Shown here: piece after piece, positions 1 through 9,359 of the stretch
Layout: every line of letters starts with the position of its first letter
How positions within the stretch are numbered: position 1 is the stretch's first letter
NCBI GenBank assembly: GCA_030248295.1
Contig: JASANH010000542.1
Coordinates: 1 to 64,000 of the forward strand
Length of the DNA stretch: 64,000 nucleotides
Source: Mesodorylaimus sp. YZB2_4
Taxonomy: Eukaryota; Nematoda; Enoplea; Dorylaimida; Dorylaimidae
Reading direction: 5' to 3'
Program-made: the position numbers and the translations under genes
Notes under the pieces: generated by a model
Database searches by the model: none
What the model saw: the letters and a program-made list of their open reading frames with translations, nothing else
Told to the model about the DNA's origin: nothing

Positions 1-373
1 TTATTTAAGCATTTTTTTCCACAGCTATAGAATCAACTTCCTGCGTTTATCCAGTCAGCGGTAGATTGTACTGTGACCTGCAGGACAGAGCCAGAATAAC
101 TACAATTTCAATTGAATATGATTCCGTGGCGGACGCCTTATCATCTTGAATGAAAAAAGCCTCGTAGTCAGAGGCGACTTCTTATGATCATTCCATCATG
201 GTTATTCTTAGCGAAGGAATTGCTTCGCGTTGTAGCTAGTTCCTCAGTTAAGCTAAGCAGGAAAAAATTATTGCGGCTTTGTAACAAGCCAGAAAACTCG
301 AAGGATGTGACTTTCTGTGTACGCTACCGCACTGCAAGGCAGAACAAAGAAACGATCTCAGGGGCGCCACAAG

Positions 374-619
374 ATGGAAGGTACGTAAGTCTCACCCAGG
401 AGCTGATCCTCTCCCGCACCACCCTATTACAGGTACAGCGCGAACATTCAGCTGCTGGCGTCAGGGAAGATCTCGAAGAAGGTCATCGAAGAGATTAACA
501 TGTACATCTGCCAGGAATCGCAGAAGCACCTGGCCGAAATGGTTGCTCTCGACAGGAACGTGTTCAAGCACGCCAACAACATGTTTGGCATGATGGGCGT
601 GTATGTGCACCCATGGTGA
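374..619 (+). CDS. Small two-exon protein, 65 aa, unrecognised
   Basis: I do not recognise the family. Exon 1 is 374-384 (ATG plus 8 nt) and exon 2 is 433-619, with a 48-nt intron that starts GTAAGT and ends after a pyrimidine tract in TTACAG. Joining them in phase gives an open frame of 65 residues ending TGA. The protein is mostly helical in character, with a run of Lys/Glu/Ile (KKVIEEI) followed by a Met-rich stretch and the tail YVHPW. No signal peptide or membrane segment is seen. The intron length fits the other short introns here. An alternative reading uses a longer upstream frame from about 184 with a different donor at 381; I prefer the ATG at 374 because it uses the stronger donor. 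Existence is moderately likely; function is unknown. Confidence 0.4.
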
Positions 620-2700
620 GAAGCGAGCGACAACAGGAAGGCCACAAAGGACAGCACTTTCAGAGAGAGAAAAAACGGTAAGACAGCGTTTTTGATTTCC
701 TCCTCTCCCCTCTACTGTATGTACTGTATGTTGCAGTGGCTCGTTGCAGTCAAGGCGATTGAAGACTGCTCATAGCTGTAGCAATTGGTGGAACTAGCTT
801 GCTTTTTAGTGTATGGTTCTGCGACGGCGCCTTGTCCCGAACGTCGAGCACACATGAGCATCATAGAGCATGTAACACGAATGAACGACTCTGATGAAAA
901 AATACTGGCAGAAGTCGCAAATACTGCGAATTAAAGTAAGTTTACACCTTGTGCATGATGTCAGACCTCATTTTCAGACATCGATTTGATTTCAGGGATG
1001 ATGTCAGAGCAGCAAAGCGAAAAACTTAGCAGAATCAGCAGGATCGTAGGGTCAGATGGTCAGCTAGCTAACGACGAGGTATAGATCGCTTTTTGACCTT
1101 CGAAAAAATCTCACTTTTAACGGATTCATAGTCTTCTGTCGCCAAGCATCTTGAAATGCAGCGGACAATCTGGGAAATCGATGAGAGGCACTGAGAAGAC
1201 AAGAAAAAGAGTGCGGATTCATCATGTTCCAAATCACTGTGTGACGAGGAAGTATTTAGGCTATCGGCGGGTAGCGGTGTACGATTCGCTAGCCTTTGGA
1301 ATGGAAACACAACTAACGACTGGAATATCATGAAGACTCTCGCCGGCAACTTCTCGAAGCGTACGGTCTTCTAAAACTCCTGTCGTGCCCCGCACGATGG
1401 AGAACAAGATGAAGAGGAACTGTAATGTGTAAAGAAATTGTGCAAGACTTGCGCCATGATCAGGCATAGGTTTTTGCTCGGTCTGTTTTGAGTGGTTGAT
1501 AGATATGTGTAGGCGTCTTGAAGGCGCCCGCATGCTTATTCATAGCCGAAGCTAGCCTAGAAATGGTACGATATGCTTGTACAGACCAGTTTAAAGCGGC
1601 TTACACTAGTGTACAGACTAAGGGCCCAAAGAGGCAGAGAGGCGAAAACGTGATGCCTTTTGAATAGTGTTGAGGCCTCGAGCGGTTGTTCCTGGTTTAG
1701 TCGGACGAAAACAGACGATCATTGCACAACTTCCGATGACATGACATTATTACCTCTTCAGAGATAAAATGTTTTGCCATTGAGACAATAATGACATTTC
1801 ATATCGCGCGAACGTGGCGTAAAGGTGGATATTGTGGAATAAAAATTCACCGAGGGCCATCCAGATATTTTATAATCAAAACACACAACCAACGTATCAA
1901 ACAATCAAAGATCCTAAAAAAAAAGTGCACAGTAAAGAGACAACAAAATTTTTTCGAAGTTTTTAAGCACTCTCTTTGCAATGAACATCGCCGCTGCGCT
2001 TTCTAAATGGAAAAAAGCAAGAATATTCGTCAACTTTTCAAAGTAGTCTAAAACTTCAGTTGGAGAACTAAAAAATTATTTAACAAATATGTGAAATATT
2101 TCGTGCTTAAAGGATTCTGGAATCGTGATTAACAACTTTTACCTAATAAAATTGCGAGTAGACAGACATGGCGAAAAAACGAAGCAAGACAAAACTGGAG
2201 ATGGAAAGTTAGAGTCGTTTGTGCTGCGTTTATTTCCCTCTTGTTTTTCTTGGACCCCATTCTGCATGTTCGCCCCCACGTGAGCGAGTGGATGTTCAGC
2301 ACATATTATACCAGACTCCTGAATATGTACTTCATCGGTAGATTAGTCTCGTTTAGAGTCGCTCCTTCCCTTTTCGGCCCCTAGACAAGTTGAGTAGTTA
2401 TGTAGGGAGTCGCGCTGGCGTAGCTAGCTTATCATACCAGCTTATTATCACCCCTAAGCCACTGACCACTAGCTGGAAGCCCAAGCCCCGCAGGGCCTTA
2501 ATTAGCTTACCACCCTAATAATCGTCAGTCCTTTGAGACCCTTCTTATCACTGTGAGCCCCCTTATCAGTCATTAGCTGAACCTTATCAATATCTAGTCA
2601 TTAGCTGAACCACATCATCAACTAGTCAGCAAGTCAAGCTCCAATCGTCTTATCATATCACAATAGCGATGATCCATAATCAGTATTTCTGGAAAAGTGA
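620..2700. other. Spacer without a supported gene
   Basis: Only short, unrelated open frames are present on both strands. I see no recognisable protein, RNA gene or clear repeat in this stretch. Confidence 0.5.
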
Positions 2701-2708
2701 AAAGTTTT

Positions 2709-2777
2709 GCGCCTGGCAAGATTCGAACCTACCTTACCCGACTGAAAGTCGAAAGTTCTACCACACCACTAGGGCGG
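2709..2777 (-). repeat. tRNA-Glu(UUC)-like sequence, probably pseudo-tRNA or SINE head
   Basis: On the minus strand there is a D-arm resembling an A box (TAGTGGTGTGG), an anticodon arm with a 7-nt loop reading CTTTCAG (anticodon TTC), and a perfect B box GGTTCGAATC. The acceptor stem pairs poorly (about four good pairs), so it is unlikely to be a working tRNA. A tRNA-derived SINE head or a decayed tRNA gene are the two explanations. Confidence 0.5.
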
Positions 2778-2971
2778 TTTGCAATGAGGGTCGGGTGTGC
2801 ATAGCGAAGACAGTTGCCGATTAGAGAGTTCGGCTGTGTGACTAATTTCGGAATTGTGTCATAGTCTGAAAAGTTACATGTCATCGGGGGCTGTAGAATT
2901 CAAATATTTAATGTCTTATTATGACTTCAATAAATGTGTATAAACTAACGTCATTTTCCCCATTTCAGATC

Positions 2972-3619
2972 ATGATGGCTGGTCGTAACCCGTTCCTGTT
3001 TGAAATGACAGAATTATTGGCTAGGGTTCAAAGACCAAGAAGATTAAATTATTTTGATAAGATATTAATAACGAATATTATAGTAACAGTGTTTATGATT
3101 CTAGTTATATTTTCACATATATTCGAAAAATATTCAACTCAACCGGAAATTTTTAATGCATCTGATTGCCTATGGATTGAGAAAGTCGATGACGGAAATG
3201 CAACCGTGCAACGTGAAATTAAAAACTGCACACACGTCAATGGCGAAACTTATTTTTGCTCAAGTACTGAACGAAATGTTTACGAATTGGTTCAAGATGG
3301 AAAACCCTGTTACAAGTACACGCCTGACGAAATTTTAATTTTATATGAGGCGTACACACGTTGTGTTCTCCAATTCGACAAGCATCAAGTATTCTGGCCG
3401 TGTGATAAAACACTCCAGCTTTCTCACGACAACCCGAACCAATTACGCTACTTTCTGTCAGCCAACAATATCAAGCATGCCATCCTATTTGAAATTGACT
3501 CGTACGCTCTGAAGCCAGTAAAGATAGTGTTGATTACTGATATGAATTGTTTCATTGCATCTACTGAGACAGTTGCCAGCTTGTTTCGAGTAATGTTAAA
3601 TGTGCTTAAGATCAACTAA
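2972..3619 (+). CDS. Single-pass type II-like membrane protein, unrecognised
   Basis: About 215 residues from the ATG at 2972. A basic N-terminal tail (RVQRPRRLNYFDK) is followed by one hydrophobic helix at about residues 31-51, then a roughly 160-residue domain with seven cysteines and three N-glycosylation sequons (NAS, NAT, NCT), which suggests a Cys-rich luminal or extracellular domain. A strong acceptor (pyrimidine tract ending TTTCAG at 2961-2968) lies just before the ATG, so this is probably the last or only coding exon. An in-frame ATG at 2921 lies upstream of that acceptor and would add 17 residues. The gene converges on the HMG/RING gene 88 bp away. The shape recalls beta subunits of P-type pumps, but their signature residues are absent, so I leave it unnamed. 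Confidence 0.6.
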   Translation: MMAGRNPFLFEMTELLARVQRPRRLNYFDKILITNIIVTVFMILVIFSHIFEKYSTQPEIFNASDCLWIEKVDDGNATVQREIKNCTHVNGETYFCSSTERNVYELVQDGKPCYKYTPDEILILYEAYTRCVLQFDKHQVFWPCDKTLQLSHDNPNQLRYFLSANNIKHAILFEIDSYALKPVKIVLITDMNCFIASTETVASLFRVMLNVLKIN

Positions 3620-3663
3620 AATGATTCGATTTGGTTTTATAAATATAAAACGTTCTTTATATT

Positions 3664-3669
3664 TTTATT
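3664..3669 (-). terminator. Polyadenylation signal AATAAA
   Basis: AATAAA on the minus strand, about 40 nt past the stop of the HMG/RING gene and next to an AT microsatellite at about 3677-3703. Confidence 0.5.
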
Positions 3670-3707
3670 ATATTCGCAAATATATATATATATATATACA
3701 TATAAAT

Positions 3708-4536
3708 TTACAGTTGATGGCGACAAAGCGGGCATGACGGAGAGATTGCACCATCAACCCACTGACGAAGACATGCCGCATGGACCGAGTGTCGGCATAC
3801 GATGTCGGCGACCGTTCCAACAAGGGGCAATAGACAGATGCAGCAGTCATCTTCTACCTGCCCCTCGACCGCCACCACGTTTTTCTCCATCCATGCCTAT
3901 AAAACGTCTAGTTTATTTTTTCTACTTTTAAATAACTTGCAGCATTTTAAAATTTTACTTGTATTGTTGGCCAAGATATTGATGACCAACCCTCCACTTG
4001 ACCGCCATCTAAACGACCCTAAAAAGAGCAGTTTGCTTATCTCGAAACAACCATACGCGACATAAAAGCTTACCACAGCAACCAGCTGAGGCCCTCCCAA
4101 CAGTTGACCAAAACCCCCGGACGGATTCGGCTCAGCGTCCACATCCGGCCACCCCTCTGAGCGGCCGTAATCCACTATCGGGCCGTGACGGCTGAAACGA
4201 GGATATAAAGTTTCACAGGATAGGTGGCACACACTTGCAGCCACTCACGCTCCAAAGTATTGAGCCCGCATCCGCTCCCGCATCGCCCGCCCCTCCGGTG
4301 AGCGCACGAAGGCCTGAGCCAATGATTTGTAACTGGCTTTTTCTTCTGCGGACAAGGCTCGCCAGGCCTCATCCGCAAGGTGGCACGCCTCGCGCACGGA
4401 AATAAAAACGCCTTCGGCTCGGCGTTGGCGGCGATATTCAGCCGCGAAATGGGTATACCCTACAATAATCGAATAAAACATGTCTTTGATTGAAAAAGAT
4501 ATTCACCTTACCCGTGTAGCTGAAGCTGAAAGGCAT
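3708..4536 (-). CDS. HMG-box-like / RING-H2 fusion protein, 180 aa, four exons
   Basis: Exons are 4512-4536, 4249-4459, 4074-4191 and 3708-3896. All donors are GTAAG or GTGAGT-like, all acceptors are AG, and phases 1, 2, 0 close to one 180-codon frame. Residues 8-60 look like an HMG box: aromatic start (GYTHF), W41, and the family-typical SxEEKxxYKxLA run with K49 and Y52. Residues 136-176 form a RING-H2 finger with C136, C139, C152, H154, H157, C160, C173, C176 and the usual Trp four residues after the sixth ligand. The linker is Gly/Pro-rich. RING-H2 domains are known ubiquitin-ligase modules and HMG boxes bind DNA, so a chromatin-directed ligase is a reasonable inference. The exon 2 donor overlaps a TGA, so an unspliced product would be a 78-residue or shorter HMG-only protein. 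A TATA box lies 55 bp upstream. Confidence 0.72.
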
Positions 4537-4590
4537 ATTGTATCAATTTTTCGAGTTGCCAAAAATAACACCGTTTGCATATTCGTTTTC

Positions 4591-4598
4591 CTTTTATA
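4591..4598 (-). promoter_or_regulatory. TATA box of the HMG/RING gene
   Basis: TATAAAAG on the minus strand. Transcription would start about 30 bp downstream (near 4565), leaving a 5' leader of about 30 nt before the ATG at 4536. It supports that ATG as a true gene start rather than an internal exon of the upstream gene. Confidence 0.55.
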
Positions 4599-4780
4599 GC
4601 TAGAAGGACACCCTGATTAACAATCAAAAGTCAGCGCGCTGTGTCGCGAAAACAAGTTTGCAAAGGATTGTTTCCGCCCGTCATGTCAAGTCAAGTCAAG
4701 ACAAGATGTTCCACACGCCGTGTCTTTTGTTTTTGTCAAGGCGGCATTGTACAGGTACTGTAGAGCAAACAACATTCGTT

Positions 4781-5007
4781 AATCAGTCCACGAAGACGGG
4801 TTCCCAGTGCCGATTTGGCATTCCAAACTGATACATTGCTTGTCAATCAGGCTATGAAGATGGGTTCCCAGTACCGATTTGGCATTCCAAACTGATACAT
4901 TGCTTGTCAATCAGGCTGTGAAGATGGGTTCCCAGTGCCGATTTGGTATCCCAAACTGATTCATTGCTTGTCAATCAGGCTGTGAAGACGGGTTCCCAGT
5001 GCCGATT
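4781..5007. repeat. 64-bp tandem repeat, about 3.5 copies
   Basis: Units begin at 4781, 4845, 4909 and 4973 (the last is partial) and are over 90% identical. Each begins AATCAG and contains GGTTCCCAGTGCCGATT. The unit is not a multiple of three. The array lies between two same-strand genes, upstream of the HMG/RING promoter and at the 3' end of the zinc-finger gene. Confidence 0.9.
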
Positions 5008-7101
5008 CAGCTCACCGATTTTATGACGGAGAAATGACAGTATTGATCATTGATTGGGTAACTGTGCAAATTCAAAACCGTTTTCCCTTTCGTGTTGTTT
5101 ACTTTTCGAATAACGTTGACAGTTTCTTTGTCAATTTTTCGGAAAATTTGAATTTTAATCCCTAAAATTTATGCGCGCATTAGAATCGGTCTTGTTCCAT
5201 ATGACTCCCACTTACCAAAGACCTGTTCCAGTTTGAAAATTTCCTTTTCTGAAACGCCTGGAAAATCCGCAGGGTCGTCAGGGCCACCGACTCTGGACTG
5301 ATAGCGAAAATAGCAAGATTCGACAGCCTCCTTGTTGTTGTGTCGGTCACCTTTCCCTTCGGTGAAGTGATAAATGACGCATCTAAACGAAAGTGTGTCT
5401 TCAGATGGCATTCGAACCATGTAAATTGCACAAACCTGAATGCGCAAAGGTTGTCCTTGTACGGGTTACGGTGACCGTCTGACGTCATGGCGACAATATT
5501 ATTGTCCTGGTTAAGCCACGACGGGAGGAGCCCCATTCCAGCCAGGTACTTTTCGCGAATATGCACAAAAAACCCGACTGACAGGATGGACACGACCTTC
5601 CACTCGGTTGACGGCCGCTCGATTCTGGAATAAAGTACTGTGTAGTCTTGTCTTGAAAATAACCCGTTCCACTCACTTGTCAACCAAATCGCCGAGCGCC
5701 TCGTAACGATAAATGGCCTCGTCCAAAGAGGCCAAATCGTAGACCACCAAATTCTCCATGAGACCTCCCGTTCTTCGATCTTGTCCAAAGTAAATCATTA
5801 ATTCGCGCGGTTCACCGGTCCGTTCTCGGCACAGGAGCAGCGTGAGGGCGCAAGAAAAATTGAAGGCTCTGTTCACCTTGGCGTAAATACATTTGAGGGC
5901 GTTTTCAAATGTAAAATTACGATCAGCGCCGGCCAACCGAAAGTGAAAGTGCTGGGAAATCTCGGCTGGTTGCTCGATGCGTTGCCGGAAGTCTTTCCAG
6001 TGCCATGTCAGGACGGTGAAGGCCTCGTGCTCGTCAAAGAGCGGCTGTAGGTTAGGATCTGACCAAAACTCGTCCGTTGGATCTTCTGGTGCCTTGTGCT
6101 GGTCCTCAACAAAATCAGGAACTTCTTCCTGAAGTTGCTCGAGTGGGGCCATTATTGTCGGGTCACCTGAAACAGGCTCATAAAAATTTTAAAATGAATC
6201 AAAATTTAACTCTTACAAGTGCATTCGCAGCATTTGGCCAGGTGAGACGGGTCGCAGAATTCGGCCTCGCCAGTCACGCCGCATTTGTCGCATTTGCACG
6301 TCCCGAGCTGCTTGGCGTGGCACTTTTTGACGTGTTCTTGCAAATATTGAACATTCTTGCAAGACTGGTAACTAAAAGAACAATTGTCCATTTCCATTCA
6401 CTCCCTACTGTCACACACCCACTTACGTGCACAATGGACAATCGTACACTGGCGCATGGGCGGGTGATGGCTGGGCATTCTCCTTGTCGCTAGTGTGGGT
6501 CTTGACGTGACGACGCAAATGTTCTCCACGAGTAAATGACTTGCGGCATACATCGCATTGAAACGAAGGCGCAGTGTCGTGTGTCCGTAAGTGGCGTTGA
6601 ATCTGGCTTCTGGCCACTTGGCGCTGGCAAACTGGACATGTGGCCTTGTCTCCTACAGTTTGTTGATCCGAGCCTAGTAAAGAATGCACATATGTGACAG
6701 CACATTCGTCATTCTGTCATGTCTAACCTGTTCTCGTCGGTGTAGAAACTGGTGGTTGACCGACCATGCGTCTTGTTGGAACTGATGCGCTGGCTCGCGA
6801 CGGAGTGTGTTCTAAAGTGTAATGAAACATCCATGCGCACGAATTAAACAACGAGCGCGGGGCAAAGCACACTCACCAGAACGTTCGTCGACTGTTGGAG
6901 CGATAATTTTTCTTCGAACGGTCCTCTCCGTTCGCGGTTTGGGTGCAGTGTCAGGTCTTGGTGCACCGCTGCCGGGACTGGCCACAACTGAACGTTTGGC
7001 AGCTGGAGACTCGTTCTCGTCGACTTGACCTAAAATGGACACGTGACGACGTGTCTGAGATATTTTAAACACTTACGATTTTTCTTTGGAGTTTGATCCA
7101 T
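5007..7101 (-). CDS. C2H2 zinc-finger protein with OTU-like Cys/His region, Polinton/adintovirus-type, 554 aa
   Basis: Nine exons join in phase: 7077-7101, 6877-7029, 6728-6811, 6427-6673, 6217-6371, 5677-6166, 5436-5624, 5216-5382, 5007-5161. Residues 1-95 are a Ser/Pro/Arg-rich disordered head. Two classic C2H2 fingers lie at about 100-119 and 127-147, then a C2HC-like finger and a Cys-rich knot. The C-terminal third holds the motif DNLCAFR (C445) and, near the end, HFSVI (H546), which resemble the catalytic Cys and His surroundings of OTU-type cysteine proteases. From family knowledge, zinc fingers followed by this DNLCxFR...HFSxI region are typical of N-terminal parts of Polinton/Maverick or adintovirus polymerase-type proteins; no polymerase domain follows before the stop. 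It is either a domesticated fragment or a truncated viral-type gene. Intact splice sites and an open frame argue that it is still constrained. A donor-like GTGAGC overlaps the last codons, so the real 3' end could differ. Confidence 0.68.
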
Positions 7102-7356
7102 GCTTGAAAAAACTTAAATGAAGAGAGTTTAGGGCACAGAAAAATAACGAGCACATAAGAGATATTTTTAGCGAATAAACGCTTCTTTTGGGTCATAATG
7201 AACACACTTTTAACTGAAAGCTTTACTCGCGCAGGCAAAAAGCAGGTGAAAGTAGCTAAGGAAGGGGTTAAAAACAAAAACGCGCGCGTCAGAGCAGACA
7301 TAAGTGACATGCGTATAACATAATTGAAAGTTGGCGCTAGGCGGTGAATAAGGTAA

Positions 7357-7365
7357 GTAAAAGAG
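7357..7365. other. Left 9-bp target-site duplication of the MULE
   Basis: GTAAAAGAG, identical to 12083-12091 on the other side of the element. Nine base pairs is the usual length for Mutator-like elements. Confidence 0.85.
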
Positions 7366-7376
7366 ACCCGCCTTTA

Positions 7377-9150
7377 GGCGCGGAACATACTTCTCATGTA
7401 GCGTTGAGCTGTACCTGTAGCCTGTAGTCGGGTAGCCTGTAGCGGTCCTTCATACTTCGCGTGTAGCCTGCAGCGCGTAGCAGGTAGCATGTACCTTTTC
7501 GAGCAGAGGCCTGTACCCTGTACTTTTGAGTGTGCGCCTTTGGCGGACCGCCAGGAAAGAGTTTTGAAACTCCAAACTGCTGCGTTTAGTTAACTGCTGG
7601 GGAAAAATGAAAAATTGACGAGTTCGAGCGGAAACTAAAGAATTACCTAGTTTATTGAAATACTCTATAAATGTGTACTGTCTCAGCATCTAATTTTAAA
7701 ATTCTATGCGCATGTATATTTCGCATCCCCATGCTACTTAGGGCTACTGGTGCACCCACAACTGTCAAGTGTTTTCACGAACTCTGTTCACAACTGCATT
7801 TTCTTCAATGAAAAGAGCGCCAGCAGAAACGAATGGGGAACATAGTATCAGCAAAATCGTAAACAGTCTCACGATTAGGACAACAATGAGATCACACTGA
7901 AACCTGATCACACCTATCGCATGCATTAACCTAACCAATGAGACCAGACTGAAACCTGACATCAATTCCATTCGAAATTCAGCTTAACTCACAGTCAACC
8001 AAAGTGAAACTTCTGTCTGGGTAATTCAAACTCTTGGAGATGCAGGGTGAGAATTCCAGTTCTGGAGTCAGAACGGTATCTAGAAAATAAAAAATGTACA
8101 GGTTGGGGTATTTTCTGATCCAAAGAAACTTAAGGATGTTCGAATACACAAGTACTACAGACGTATGGGAGACCCAATATCCGATAAGGAATACCTACTG
8201 GATTTGAGAAGAAGTAGTAACAATAGGTGTGGGTACTAATGGGGTACGATTTTCATGACCTTTTAGGACAATGTTCCCTCCCCCTCTCCCACGTAACCAT
8301 ACGAAAACAGGCCAGGATAAGAAAGGAATCACATTAGCAATGCAACAGAAACCACTTACTCGGTTAGCCAATTTTTGCCACGTTGTTTTCCCAAGCGCAT
8401 CTTTGACCCACTTTTTCTCAGGAATTCCAGTAGTCGAGCCCCGGGGACGTATCCTCGATTGGCAGCTGTGTTTTGATCGTTTTGATCATCGGGAACACCT
8501 TAGAGTCACTAGGCTGGTTAATAATATATCTTCATCGCTTGAGCCGCCCTGACAGGTGGACGTAATTGACCAATACTAGATAAAAATTCTTCAGTTAATA
8601 ACTTTGCCAGGCCATATACGAAAATAAAATTTAACGCGGCCTCCAAGCAGCATCGTCATCCACTCCCGGGCTTTCGTCAGATCGTCTCCATCGACATACT
8701 ATAAATTCCGCCCCCATTCGTTACTCGCGAAGTCGAACTTCACTGATTTCAGAAAAAACAAGCATTTAATAAAAAAATATGCCACAAAACCTTAAAACTT
8801 ACTGTTCCTGATTTTCTCCACGTTCAAATTCTAAAAAACCAGTCAAAATAACCCCAAAAAACTATTTCCGAATATTTAAAAGAATTAATTTCGTTTATCG
8901 AGAGAGCCCGCTACATTCATGTGTAGAAAACGGACCAGAAACGAGAAGTAGTCCGGAAAGTACATGCCATGTAGCTCGCAAGTACAGGCTACATGAGACC
9001 GAAAACGGGTCTTCATACTTGTCGTGTACCATTGAGCGGTAGCCTGTACCTGGGGTAAGCAGCTACAGTATGAAAAAAAAGCCAATGTGCGCGGTGCTCG
9101 CGACTGCAGTCGCTACAGCTACAGGCTACACGAGAAGTATGTTCCGCGCC
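7377..9150. mobile_element. PIF/Harbinger-like non-autonomous element, 1.77 kb, inside the MULE left end
   Basis: Both ends begin GGCGCGGAACATACTTCTC in inverted orientation. The target is duplicated as TTA (7374-7376 and 9151-9153), the 3-bp TWA duplication that marks PIF/Harbinger elements. Degenerate TGTAGCCTGTAGC-type repeats lie just inside both ends (7397-7500 and about 8920-9125). I found no transposase in the core at 7500-8900, only short meaningless frames. Confidence 0.82.
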
Positions 9151-9359
9151 TTATTTCTTCCCCGTAACACGTTCGCGCACACTACGATACGGTAAATGAT
9201 TCTCAGGTACAAGCACTGCAGCGCGAAGTACAAAAAGGTGACGCGCACAAACTGACAGCTGGTTGCCTGGCTGAGAGTGACAGCTGATTTGCCTGGGCAA
9301 CCGGCCTTCAAATCGAAACCAGTTATTGATCAATGTCACGTTTATGAAGCGATAATAAA

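Noticed and set aside
2972..3619. Na+/K+-ATPase beta subunit
   Set aside because: Topology is similar but the family's helix residues and paired-Cys spacing are not present.
4781..5007. CRISPR-like array
   Set aside because: Repeat units are contiguous 64-bp tandem copies without unique spacers, in a eukaryotic context.
5180..5788. 202-codon minus-strand frame as a single gene
   Set aside because: It reads through exon 7, an intron and then the wrong frame of exon 8 of the zinc-finger gene; splice sites and phase give a better joined product.
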